DNA from: Diacronema lutheri
Taxonomy: Eukaryota; Haptophyta; Pavlovophyceae; Pavlovales; Pavlovaceae
Reading direction: 5' to 3'
Assembly: GCA_019448385.1 (NCBI GenBank)
Contig: JAGTXO010000004.1
Coordinates: forward strand, 1,054,001-1,118,000
Length of the DNA: 64,000 nucleotides
The stretch's first letter is position 1; every line of letters starts with the position of its first letter. Of the stretch, positions 20,374 through 31,161 are shown piece after piece. A model generated the notes under the pieces. It made no database searches. It was not told where the DNA came from and saw only the letters and a list, made by a program, of their open reading frames with translations. The position numbers and the translations under genes are program-made.

Positions 20374-21051
20374 ATGTATGGGGCGCACAGGCGCCCTATA
20401 TATGACGACGGCGCAACTGCGATCGCCGACGCGCTGGTCGCACACGGAAGCGTGACAGACCTCAAGCTGTGGGATAATCGCATTAGCGACCGCGGCGCGG
20501 CGGCGCTCGCGCGCGCGCTCAGCTACGCGACGTCGCTCTGCTCGCTCACGCTGTACGGCAACCGCATCGCCGATGCGGGCGTCATCGCGTTGAGCGACGC
20601 GCTCGCCGCCAACCGGTCTCTGACGAACCTCGGGCTTTCTGCAAATCAGTTTTCACATTTGGGCGCCGCGGCGATCGGCGGCGCGCTCTGCGCGAATCAA
20701 ACGCTGCGCGAGCTGCACCTCGCATACAACGCGATCGGTGACGATGGCGCCCTCGCGCTCGCCAAATGCTTTGCGAGCAATGGCGCGCTGCTCGAGCTCG
20801 GCCTCTGGTGATCGCCACACACGCGCGCGCACGGCTCGGCGTGTCTTGCGCCCACGCGCGCACGACGAGCGCGTGCGCGCGAGCCCGGGCTGATTGATGC
20901 CTGCGGGCGCGTGCGCTGCGCTGCGCGACCGGCCGCGCGGCGCTGCCCGCGCGCGGCGTGCAGGGACACTTCGCTCTCGGCGGACGGCGAGGCGGCGGTC
21001 GTCGCCGCGTGGGTCGGTTCCGGCAGATGCGAGAGCAAGCTCACGGTGTGA
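20374..21051 (+). CDS. Leucine-rich repeat protein, RanGAP/NLR type
   Basis: Starts at ATG 20374 and codes for about five LRR units of the ribonuclease-inhibitor type, for example LKLWDNRISDRGAAALARAL, LTLYGNRIADAGVIALSDAL and LHLAYNAIGDDGALALAKCF. Exon 1 ends after CTCTG at 20807. A GT-AG intron 20808-20963 (156 nt) joins to 20964-21051 in phase and adds LWDTSLSADGEAAVVAAW, completing another repeat (173 aa in total). Reading through instead stops at once with a truncated repeat. LRRs are protein-binding scaffolds. The start codon lies inside a hairpin (20372-20405) and the stop inside another (21036-21056). Confidence 0.7.
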
Positions 21052-21136
21052 GCTTGTTGGGCCCGCAGCTGATTGAATTCAGAGTCACACGCGTCAGCTG
21101 CCCCTGACTAGCGTGTGGGCTCCTTCTTTCCCGCGC

Positions 21137-22510
21137 TTAGCCGCCCAGCTGTGCGAAGAGCCGCTGGGTGCTGACGATCGACTCGACGAGCGCATCGACA
21201 TCCGCGCGCGTGCTGTACACGTACAAGGACGCGCGCGCCGAGGCGGAGATGCCGAGCGCCGCGTGCAGCGGCTGCGTGCAGTGGTGGCCCGCGCGGATCG
21301 CGACGCCGTCTTGGTCGATGAAGGTCGATAGGTCGTTGGCGTGCACGCCCGCGACGCTGAACGCGGCGAGCGCGGCGCGCGCCTCGCCGCGTGGCGGGCC
21401 GTACAGGGCGAGGCCGTCAACGGCCGACAGGCGCTCGACGAGGTAGCGCGCGAGGTCGTGCTCGTGCGCCTCGACGTTCGCCATCCCAAGGCCCGCAAGG
21501 TAGTCGACCGCCGCGCCGAGGCCGACGGCCTGTGCGATCGCGGGTGTGCCGGCCTCGAAGCGGCCGGGCGGCGAGGCGAAGGTGCTACCCTCGAGGGTCA
21601 CCTGGTCGATCATCTCGCCGCCGGACTGGTATGGCGGCATCGTCTCGAGCACGTCGAGGCGTCCCCATAAGAACCCGATCCCCGTCGGCCCACACATCTT
21701 GTGCCCCGACGCGACGTAAAAGTCGGCGCCAAGCGCCTGCACGTCCACGGGCATGTGCGGAACCGATTGGCAGCCATCGATGAGGACCGCGGCACCGGCG
21801 GCGCGCGCGGCGGCGACGAGGCGGTGGACGGGCGCGATTGAGCCGAGGACGTTGGACACGTGCGCGAACGCGACGAGCTTGGTCCGCGGCCCGATCAGCG
21901 AGATCATGTGCTCGGCGTCCATGCCGCCCGTCGACGCGTCGTACCGCGCGTAGCGGACGGTCGCGCCCGCCCGCTGCGCGAGCAGCTGCCACGGGACAAT
22001 GTTGGCGTGGTGGTCGATCTCGGAGATGACGATCTCGTCACCCGCGCGCACATTCATCTCGCCCCACGTCGCCGCCACCAGGTTGATCGCCTCGGTCGCT
22101 CCGCGCGTGAAGACGATCTCGCGGCGCGACGCCGCGTTCACGAACGCCGCAAGCTTGTCGCGCGCGGCCTCGTAGGCGTTGGTGGCGCGGATGGAGAGCG
22201 CGTGCGCGCCGCGGTGCACGTTCGAATTGTCGCGCTCGTAGAACTCGCGCACCGCCTCGATCACGGCGAGCGGCTTGTGCGAGGTCGCGGCGCTGTCGAG
22301 GTACACGAGCGGCCGCCCGTCGTAGACGGTCTGGTGGAGGGCGGGGAACTGCGCGCGAAGGGCCGCGCCGAGGTGGGCGGTACTCACGGGCGCGCCCGCC
22401 GTCGTCACCGTCGTCATACGCGCGCCCGCGCGTCGGGCCGCGCTGCCCACCGCCACCGGGCCGCGTACAGCCGCGCAGCAGACTGCGAGCATCTGCATCG
22501 CGGCGGCCAT
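21137..22510 (-). CDS. sufS: SufS-type cysteine desulfurase, probably plastid
   Basis: An intact 457-aa single-exon gene, ATG 22510. Pyridoxal-phosphate enzyme that removes sulfur from cysteine to form the persulfide used for Fe-S cluster assembly and releases alanine. Visible landmarks: YLDSAATSHKP, NVHRGAHALS, TRGATEAINLVA, the PLP lysine in SGHKMCGPTGIGFLWG (Lys271) and the sulfur-carrying cysteine in RAGHHCTQPLH (Cys411), the latter context typical of the SufS rather than the IscS group. About 45 N-terminal residues, Ala/Arg-rich with a hydrophobic start, precede the bacterial-like core and look like an organelle-targeting peptide. In algae SufS serves the plastid SUF pathway. Confidence 0.93.
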   Translation of the reverse strand: MAAAMQMLAVCCAAVRGPVAVGSAARRAGARMTTVTTAGAPVSTAHLGAALRAQFPALHQTVYDGRPLVYLDSAATSHKPLAVIEAVREFYERDNSNVHRGAHALSIRATNAYEAARDKLAAFVNAASRREIVFTRGATEAINLVAATWGEMNVRAGDEIVISEIDHHANIVPWQLLAQRAGATVRYARYDASTGGMDAEHMISLIGPRTKLVAFAHVSNVLGSIAPVHRLVAAARAAGAAVLIDGCQSVPHMPVDVQALGADFYVASGHKMCGPTGIGFLWGRLDVLETMPPYQSGGEMIDQVTLEGSTFASPPGRFEAGTPAIAQAVGLGAAVDYLAGLGMANVEAHEHDLARYLVERLSAVDGLALYGPPRGEARAALAAFSVAGVHANDLSTFIDQDGVAIRAGHHCTQPLHAALGISASARASLYVYSTRADVDALVESIVSTQRLFAQLGG

Positions 22511-22723
22511 TGCCCCACGGTGTCCACCAGCTTCGACTGCGGACGTTGCACGTCACTTTCTGGAGCGCCCAAGCGCAGGTGCGAGCGTGGCACGACGTGC
22601 GATGCACTTGCCGCAGCCTGAGATTGTACGGCGTGTCACGTTGTCAAGCGCAGGTGCGAGCTTGAACAGCTTGCCGCACGCTGTCAAGCGGCAGCCTGAG
22701 AGTGTGCAGGCACGCCGCGAATC

Positions 22724-22757
<34 letters not shown>

Positions 22758-23487
22758 CTCACGCGCTGAGATGCGCCCACTGCGGCGCGTCAACGCGCGG
22801 CGCTCATGCGCGACACTGCCGTGCCGAGCCGCTCGCGTCGCGCGTCGTCGCCAACTGCGGCGGACGTCAGGCGCGCGCGCTTCGCGCGTCGCTCGAGCAC
22901 GTCGGTGGTGTCGGCGATGAAGGCGAAACGGCGGCACGGCGGCGTCACGGACGAAACACCGTTCGCGAGCAGCGGCGCGAGGACGAGCCCATTGGCCATG
23001 CGCACGCACCGCGAAGGCGCGCGCTGCGGCGCGCGGCCGAGCGGCCGGCGTCCCGATACGAGCCTATCGGAGGTGCGCGCGCGCGGCGGCACGAGGACGA
23101 CCGAGAGCGCGTCCTGGACGGCGGCGCGCCCGCCCGCGGACGAGCCGTTGCTGCCAGAAGCCGCGATTGCCTGCGAGCGCTCGCGCGCTCGCGCGTGCGC
23201 GGCTCAGCGCGCGAGGCGCGGCGCACGGCGCGCGCGGTGACCGGCATTAAAAAATAAATAAATTAAACCTCAGGGGAGGGCGGACAGCGCGCGCGCCGGC
23301 CGGCCGCGCGCGCGCGCACCCAGCGCGGCGCGGCGTGGAGCGCGAGGACGCCGATCTCGAGCGAAGCCGCCCTGTCGGTGAGAAGCGAATGGCAGATACA
23401 AAAGCAGTGCCGCCTAAAAACGGGCAGGGGCGGGTGGACGGGCGCGTCGCGTGTTGAGGCTGGGCGAGTCGCGGGCAGCACCGTGCG
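22511..23487. other. Upstream region of sufS with repeats, C30 tract and a doubtful minus frame
   Basis: An imperfect direct repeat (22570-22644 and 22645-22710) shares GCGCAGGTGCGAGC and GCAGCCTGAGA. A pure C run of 30 bases lies at 22726-22755. A minus-strand frame 23092-22790 (MANGLVLAPLLANGVSSVTP region) has reasonable composition but no ATG at its upper end and no known relative. A short AT-rich spot lies at 23248-23266. Confidence 0.4.
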
Positions 23488-23590
23488 TGCTCAAAGCACC
23501 CCACCCGCGTGCTCAAAGCACCCCACCCGCGTGCTCAAAGCACCCCACCCGCGTGCTCAAAGCACCCCACCCGCGTGCTCAAAGCACCCG
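23488..23590. repeat. 22-bp tandem repeat, about 4.5 units
   Basis: Unit GTGCTCAAAGCACCCCACCC plus GC, repeated head to tail with no spacers. Each unit contains the small inverted repeat GTGCT-CAA-AGCAC. The SIN3 reading frame appears to end inside it. Confidence 0.9.
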
Positions 23591-26500
23591 CGTGCACGTG
23601 CGCGTCCGCGTCCGCCATCAATGCGCGGGCGCGCGCGTCCCGCCCCGCCCGAGCGCTGCCTCGCGCCGTGCGCCGCGCGCCGCGCGCCGTGCGCCTCTGC
23701 CTCGCGCGCGCACCTCGCCGCCTGGCGCAGCGCGTGCAGCGCGTTTGCTCGGTACGATTGCGGCGCGTATGCGCCCGCAGCGGCGCGGCAGCGCTCGTAT
23801 TGGAAGAGCGCCAGAAGCCGCGCCGGAATGGGCGCGTGCAGCACGAGCTGCGCGCGGCGAGGAGCGCGGCGCGCGCGCGTGTGCGCGGCCGCGCGCGCGC
23901 GCGCGGAGGTGCGCGGGCTCGCGACGGCGCAAACGCGCGCGCGCGCGTGCGCACGCGTGCGCGCACCTTTGCGAGGCGCCCGAGCCGTGCGACGAGGCGG
24001 TGCACGTACGAGAGCGACGGGACAAGCTCGTGCAGCTCAACAGCCGCGCGGCGCGCGAGCGCCGCCGCGTCCGCCGCCGCGCCCGACGCGTCGGGCGCGG
24101 CGAGGGCGGGCGCGCGTGGCGTCGTGGGCGGGCGGCGCGCGTCCGCGTCGAGCTGCGCGCGGATGAGCGCGAGCGCGCGCGTGTAGGCCGGCGTGTCTAC
24201 GATGGGCACATCCCACCCCTCGTCCGGCGGCGCGGCAGCGGCCGGCGCGGCGGCGGCGGCCGCGGCGGCCGGCGCGCCGTCAACGTGCGACAACAGCGTG
24301 TCGGCAGCTGGCGCCACCGGCGCGGCGCCGGCGTCGGCAACAGGCGCGCCGTCGACGGCCATCGGCGCTGGGCCGTCGGCGGGCGGCGCGCCGGCGGCCG
24401 CCTGCTCGGTCATCGGCGCGGGCGCGCCGGCCGTCAGCGCCGCCGGCCGTGCGCTGGTCGCGGCACCTCCGGCGGCGGCGAGCGCGAGCGCGCGGCGCGC
24501 GCGCGACAGCCGGTCGAGTGCGGCGACGTACAACCGGACGAACGCGAAGAGCTTCGAGTCGGCGAAGAGGTGCACCTCGATCACCTTCTGCGCGCCGAGA
24601 GGCTGCGAGGCCTCGCCGGACCCCGCGGTGCTCGCGCGCGCCGCGTGCTGCAGCTCGTCGACGTCGGTGGCGTGCGGCGGCGGTGGCGGCGCGCGCGAGC
24701 ATGCGAGCAATGGCTTGGTTCGTCGTCGCGCGCCCTGGCCGGCGCCAACCGCCTCGCCATCGATGTCCATGGGCGCGGGCGCCGCCGGCGGCTGCGCGCC
24801 GAGCGCGCGCCCGCCGCCGCCGCCCTCCGGCGGCGACGCGCCGCCGGGCGCGCCGTCGCAGCCGCCGTGCGCGCGGGACGCGTCGGTGCCGGCGTGCGCG
24901 CGCGGCGCCGTGCGCGCGAGCAGCGGCTGAACGAGCGCCTCCCAGACGTACTGCAGCTCTGAGGGCGTGCACGCTTTCTTGCGCAAAGCCTCGACCGACG
25001 GCATCGTTAAGCCCGTCGCGCCGCCCGCGCCGCCCATGGCCCCGTTAGCGCTGGCCGGGTCGAGCGGCGGGCTCACGCCGACGCGGCGGCCGGGCGCGCC
25101 GAGCGCCGGCGCCGCGCCGGCGCCGCCGTCCGCCTGCTCGGCCGCGGCGGACGCGCGCGCGTACGCGCCGACAAGCGCCCACAGCTCGGCGTGGACGGCA
25201 GCGGCGGCCGGCGAGGCCTCGAGGCGGACGCCGAGGCGCGGCGCAGCGGTGAGCGGCACGGGCTCGATCGCGAGCGGCGCGGCCGGCGCGGACGCGGCGG
25301 CGGGCGCGCCGGCCGCGCCGGCCGCTGTGCCCGGCGCGACTACCGGCGTTGGCAGAGGCGGCGGCGTCGCGCGTGTGACGAGGTCGATGACAAGCTCGTT
25401 CGTGAGCAGGACGCGCGCGTCTGAGTGGCGTGCGTCGAGGTAACTGGCGCACGGGAGCAGGCGCGGGAAGGGGGCGGTGGGCGGAAAGCGCGCGCATTTC
25501 AAAGTGGCGCCCCGCGCGGCGGGCGCGGCGGGCGCGGCGGGCGCGGCGGTGGAGTGCGTGCGCGCGACGCGCGGGCGGCGCGGGCGGCGCGGGCGGCGCG
25601 GGCGGCGCGCGTGGCGCGTGCGAACGCGACGTACTCGCCAAGCGCGCCGCCGGTGAGCCCGTCGTTGGCGGCGGCGGACGCGCCGCGCGCGAGGCCGCCC
25701 TCGCCGTCCGCAAGGCGAGCGTCGAGCTCGGCTGTGGCCGCTGTCCACTCGAACTCCTTTTGCCTCAGTCGACGGAGCACGCGCGCCGCGACCGCGACTG
25801 ATGAGCTGCCGAGCGCGTCGGCGATCGTCGGTACATTCGCCGCGCCGTAGCTGCGCGAGCGTCGTGCGCGCGGCGCGCGCGCGTCGCGGGCGGGTCAGAG
25901 GCGGCGGACGGGTCCGCGCGGCGCGCGTGACGGGGTGTGCTTAGAGTGAGGGTAAGGGTGAGGGTAAGGGTGAGGGTAAGGGTGTGCTTAGAGTGAGGGT
26001 AAGGGTGAGGGCGTGCACAGAGGCGGCGCGCGAGACACATGGCGTCCGTTAGCGCGCGCATGGGCAAGCGCGCGCCGCGCGCACAGCTGCTCGAGCACGG
26101 TGGTGACGGCGGGCGGCAGCGGCGGCGTCGTCAGCGCCGGCGCACGCGGCTGCGACGGCACTTCGTCCACGCTCGAGCCGGCGGGCGCGCCCTCGGCCGC
26201 TGGGATGTCGGCGAGCGTGGCGAGAAAGTTGGCCGCTTGCGCGCGCGTGGCGAGCGCTGCCGAGAGCTCGGCGCGCTGCCGCTTCGCGCGCGCGAGCGCC
26301 TCAGCGAGCCGGCGCTGGGAGGTCGCGGCGTCCATAGGCTCGTCCTGGCCGGCGCCAAGGGGGTCGGTCGAGCCGCCAAGCCCGCCGCCGAGCGCGCCGC
26401 CGCCGAGCTCATCCACGTCGTCGTCGCCATCGTCCGCTGGGCCGATCTCGTCAAATTGCGCGCATAGCTCGGGGCGGATAAGGTGTGCGTACAGCGAGTA

Positions 26501-29018
26501 GCTGGGCGGGGCGGGGCGGGGCGGGGCGGGGCGTAGCGGGGTGTGCGCGGCGGTGGGCGATGCGCGCGGCGGTAGGCGATGCGCGCGCAGGCGGAGAGCA
26601 GACGGCACAGTGTTGGGGGGGGGGGGGCAGCGTGGCCGGGTCGACACGCGGCAGCGGCTGCGGCGGCGGGCGAAGCGTTGCTGCATCGCGCCGCGTTGCG
26701 CGCACAGCCCCTCGTGCCCCGGCACAAAGAGCGGGCGCGTCATCGCCATCAGCCGGCGCCCGTCGATAATCTTGCGCGAGAAGATGTCCGTTGACTTGAG
26801 CAATTCAAAAAAGGCGGTGCGCGCCATCGTCCGCCGGCATCGGAAGAAAAAGTCCGAGACGAAGCCCTCAGTGATCGGCACGGTGCTCGCGCCGGGCGCG
26901 CCGCCATGCAGCGCGCCGGCGCCGTGCGGCATGCCGCCGATGCCCGCCCCGCAGCTGCCGGGCAGGCCGCCGTGCGGGGCGTACATGCCGCGCCCCGAGC
27001 GCTCGCCGCCGCGCCCGCGCGCGCGCGGCGCGCCGAGCGCGCGCGAGCCGGGCGGCAGCCCATAGCCGCCGCCGCCATGCATCATCATCCCGCCGTGCGC
27101 ACCGTCTCCGTTCCACCCGCCGCCCGCGCCCGGGTGGCCACCACCACCACCACCACCGCCACCACCACCGCCGCCACCACCACCGCCACCACCGCCGCCG
27201 CCGCCATCCGCGCGCTCTGGACCGGGCAGGAACTGCGCGAACTCGTCGAGAAGGTCGGGGTGGTCCTCGAAGAGGACAGCGACGCGCGAGTGCACCTCGT
27301 TGATCGACCGTTGCTCCTAGAGGCCAGGCAAGTCCGGGAGAGGCGTGTGTCCGGGTCAGGGGTGTCCGGGAGAGGCGTATGTCCGGGTGAGGGGTGTCCG
27401 GGAGAGGCGTCCAGGGGTGGCGTGGGGTTGGGTTGGGTTGTGGGATGGGGGGGGGGGGGGGTCACACACGCGGCCGGCGGCCGGTGGGCGCGTGGACGTG
27501 CCGCGCGGACGGGCGTGGCGGCAGGCAGCGGCGTGAGCGGCACACGCACGTGCCATCACGCGTGCGCGGCGATGGGCACACGTAGGCTCCGGACGCGGCG
27601 CACAGGCCCCGGACGGCAGAAAATGCCCCGGACGGCGGGAAATGCCGCGGCGTGGCGCGACGCGGCACGGCCGCGCGCGCGCGGCGGCGGCGGGCGCCGT
27701 GCCTGCTGATACGTGTGCAGGATGGCGAGAAACTGCTTGTACGTCTCTGGCTGCTTCTGGAAGCGCGCTTTAATCTTGGTCACATAAGTGATCGCCTGGC
27801 AAGGTGACGGCGGGCACGGCAGGCAAGGCAACGGGTCCCGGCGCGGCCCAGCGCGAGCGGTCAGGTGGGCAGCGGCGCCATCGTAGCGCGGGAGTGCAGC
27901 GCGAGCGGTCAGGTGGGCAGCGGCGCCATCGTAGCGCGGGAGTGCAGCGCGCGCGCGCGTGGCGAACGGGCGGGGCGGGGCGGGGCGGGGCGGGGCGGGG
28001 CGGGGGGCGGGGGGCGAGGCGGGGCGGGGCGGGGCAAGGCGGGGCGGGGCGGGGCGGGGCGGGGGGCGGGGGGCGAGGCGGGGCGGGGCGGGGCAAGGCG
28101 GGGCGGGGCGGGGGGCGAAAGGCGCGCTGTGGGCGAGGGTGCAGAGCGGCGGAGAATTGGGGGAGGGAGGGAGGGGGGGGGGGGGGGGGGGGGGGCACAG
28201 CGGTCTGCCCTGTTTGCGGTGCAGCATCGGCGCGTGTGCACCTGATCAAACTCGACCTGCTTCCGACGCTGCCCACCCGGCCCGCCCGGCCCGCCCAGCC
28301 CGCCCACGCAGCCGCCGCCGCCGCGTCCGCCATCAAAACCGCACGCGCCGCCAGCCACGGGCGGGCCGCCCGCGCCACCATGACCGCAGCTGCCGCCCAT
28401 CTGCGCGTAGTGCTCGCGCGCGGCCGGTGGGACGAATGCGCCCGTCAGCTGCGCGTGCACAGGGCCGCCACACTCTGCGATCGGCGGCGGATACAGTACG
28501 TGGACCCGCTCGCGCGTCGCGCCAGGCTGCGCGGTCGCGTCGTTGATGAGCTCGATGCGGTAGCCGGGCGGGAGGAAGGTGTTGAAGCCGAGGATGAGCG
28601 GGTTGTGCCCTGCAAGGCAGCGGGCGGATTGATGCGCGACCGCACGACAGGTCGCGCGAGCGGTTGGGAGGAAAAGAGGCGGGAAAATAGAAGGCGGGTC
28701 AGGATGGGGGGGGGGGGGGGGGGGGGGAGGGGAGCAACGTTGGGCCGCCATGCCTCGGCGCCGTGCGCGCGCACGCCGCTGTTTGCTCCGCTCGGCGCGC
28801 AAGCAGTGTCTACCGCTCGCCCGTCCACGCGTAACGTACGCCTCATCCGCGCTAGCAAGACTCCGCGTGCGCGGTGCGGGGTTGGGCGACCCGTTTGATG
28901 GCGCGGGGTTGTGCGCCGCTGCCAAGGGCAACGCAAGATGCCATGAACCCACCCACCGCTCGCACGGAGTGTGCGCGTGCGCGTCCGGGGGCACGCGTGC
29001 GGGGGTTGTGCGCGCGTG

Positions 29019-29050
<32 letters not shown>

Positions 29051-31025
29051 CGCGGTCACCTGCGAAGAGCGTGAGCACACGCTGGATCACGCCAGGCGTG
29101 TCGATCGCCTGCGCCTTAAACTCCTTCATAATGTCGAGGAACTGGTTGTATATGTGCGGTTGATTCTCAAATTTCAGTTTGACCTGGTCCAGATATGCGA
29201 GCGCGTCCTCCACCTTGAGCTGCTTGGGCGGCGCGCCCGCGCCGCCGCCGGCGCCGCCCGCCGTCGGCGCAGCCAACGGCGCGCTCGCGGGCGGCGGCGC
29301 GGCGCACGCGGCGACGGGCGGCGGCGCGCGCGCGCTTGCGCCCACGGCGGGCGGCGGCGCGCCCACGGCGGCGGCGAGCTGCGGCGGCGCGGCTGTGCCC
29401 TCAGAGACTGTCAGGCTGGGGTGCGGCGACGGGGTCCCGCCAGGCGGCATGCCGGCGTGCGGCGCGACGCCGCCCGTCGGCTGCGGCTGCGGCTGCGGCT
29501 GCGGCTGCGGCTGCGTCGGCTGCGGCTGCGTCGGCTGCGTCCCTCCGCAGCCGACGCAACCGCCGCCCCACTCGCCGTTACACAACGGAACGCATGCCGT
29601 GGGCGGCGCCACGATGGCGATGGAAGCACCGCCCATCTCGGCCTGCTGCGCGCCGCCCTCGCCGCCCTGCTGCGCCATCCCAGCCGGTAGCGCGCCCGTC
29701 CCGCCACCGCCACCACCACCGCATCCGCCTCCGACCCCGCCAGCGCCGTGCCCGCACCGGACCCCGCTGAGCGAGCGCCGGACAGGTGGCGATGGGTCCC
29801 GCGAGAGGAGCTGCTCGTCGGTCGTAAGCGTCGGATCAGTTGACAATGTGTGCGCGCACGCCACCGGCCCGCCGCTCGCGCCAGCGCCGCACGCCGCGCC
29901 GCCGCAGCCACCGCCGCTCGCGGCGGGCCCAGCAGCCAAGTAGGACGGCAGAGGCGCGGCCGAGCTGGTCGCGAGCGGGCCAGGCGCGGCGAAGAATGGC
30001 AGCGCCGTGCCTCCGTTCGTGCCCGCGCCCGTGCTGCTGTTCTGCTCGCCCACCATAACCGCCAGAGGCAGCGGCGGCGCACCCGCTCGCTCAAACGCGC
30101 CCACGCCGCAGCCGCCGACGCCGGCGCCCGCCGCGCCGTGCGCCGATGGCTGCGGATGCGGCCAGCTGGGTAACGGTAACGGTAACGGTTGCGCCGCGCT
30201 GCTCTGTGGCGCTCGGCCGGCGAGCGGCGACGCGGCGGCGCCGGGCGAGAATGCGCCCGTCGGCGAAGGGTGCGAGCCGCCGGCGTTTCCAATGCCACCG
30301 CCGCCGGCGGCGAAAGGGCGCGAGGGCGCAGCTGACTGAGCAGTAACGGTCGAGAAAGGCGCCAACGAACTGCCTGTGGCACACCCGGCACCGGCGCCGT
30401 GGGTCGGGCCGAGCGCAGCCGCTGCGCTGGCACCGTGCGGCAGCTGCATCGGCGCGGGTGCGCTGCCAAGGCTCTCGTGCGATGGCTGCGGAGGCTGCGG
30501 AGGTGGCAGCTGCGCGTGCGTCGGCCGGCTGGCGGCGTGCTGCGCGTGCGCGAGCGGACCGGCCGCCGCGTTTGAAGGCGAGAGCGCGAGCGGCGCGAGG
30601 CCGCCGACGGCGTGCGCGTGCGCAGCCGATGCGCCGGGCGAGCGCGGTCGGCCGTCGGCTGGCGCGCTGATCCCATGCGCGCCCGCCTGGCAGAGCGCGC
30701 CGTCCGGCGCGCACGCGTCACCGCCGAAAGCGTGGCAGCCGGGCAAAAGGGGCGAGCGCGGGAAGCCAGCGGTGGGGTTCGTTCCGAGCGCGTGCTCCGA
30801 GCGCCCGCCGCCGGGCGCGACCTGCAGGGGCTTGAGCGACGCATCAGCCGGCGGCGCGTGTGCGCCTGGCGCGCAGCATGCGGCGGCCGCGCCGCCGGCT
30901 GCGGACGGCCACGGGTGCAGCGCGCTCGGCGGAGGCATGCTGCCGGGCAGCAGGACCGACGGCGCGCCGTGCGCGTCGACGCCCTGCCCGCCCGCGGGCC
31001 ACTGCTGCGCTGCGTCGCCCTCCAT
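23557..31025 (-). CDS. SIN3: SIN3-family transcriptional corepressor, eight exons
   Basis: Scaffold of histone-deacetylase complexes in the nucleus. Exons 31025-29060, 28609-28242, 27795-27703, 27316-26706, 26501-26019, 25850-25635, 25443-23967 and 23847-23557 join in phase to about 1834 aa. A long Gly/Ala/Pro-rich N-terminus leads to PAH1 ([20 protein letters not shown], then [13 protein letters not shown] across intron 1), PAH2 ([20 protein letters not shown], then [20 protein letters not shown]), a PAH3-like helix pair ([17 protein letters not shown]), an HDAC-interaction segment ([28 protein letters not shown]) and the Sin3 C-terminal domain ([20 protein letters not shown]). Intron 3 (27317-27702) looks GC-AG. 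ATG 31100 would add 25 residues. The exon 6 end and the tail after exon 7 are the least certain. Confidence 0.85.
25935..26011 (-). repeat. Telomere-like GGGTRA hexamer repeat in a SIN3 intron
   Basis: Two blocks of GTGCTTAGAGTGAGGGTAAG followed by alternating GGGTGA and GGGTAA, inside SIN3 intron 5 (25851-26018). Confidence 0.85.
27850..28110. repeat. Direct repeat and (GGGGC)n block in SIN3 intron 2
   Basis: A 48-bp unit is duplicated at about 27852-27947, then (GGGGC)n with GGGGGGC and GAGGC variants fills 27966-28110. The G-rich strand could form quadruplexes. The intron also holds a G run at about 28167-28194. Confidence 0.85.
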
Positions 31026-31161
31026 CTGCGTGTGCTCCAAGAAGTTGCGTTGTGCGCGGTGGGTCGTCGCTGTGAGAGGGCGTACTGGATTTAAAAACAT
31101 TGAAAAGTCGAGCCGGCGAGGCCGTTCCGTGCCCACCGTTACGTATGAGTTATTCGGCGTG
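31026..31161. promoter_or_regulatory. Divergent spacer between SIN3 and the S33 peptidase
   Basis: 136 bp separate the two start codons (62 bp if SIN3 starts at 31100), so both promoters must overlap here. The stretch is AT-richer than its surroundings (TTTAAAAACATTGAAAAG). No TATA box is certain. Confidence 0.5.

Noticed and set aside
23488-23590. CRISPR-like array of 22-bp repeats
   Set aside because: Units are head to tail without spacers, and the context is a eukaryotic gene.
27966-28110. Collagen- or glycine-rich protein encoded by the (GGGGC)n block
   Set aside because: The block lies between well-supported SIN3 exons and is intronic.
30376-31161. Upstream extension of the peptidase frame by 262 residues
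   Set aside because: The extension is antisense to SIN3 exon 1 and low in complexity; ATG 31162 precedes a clear signal segment.
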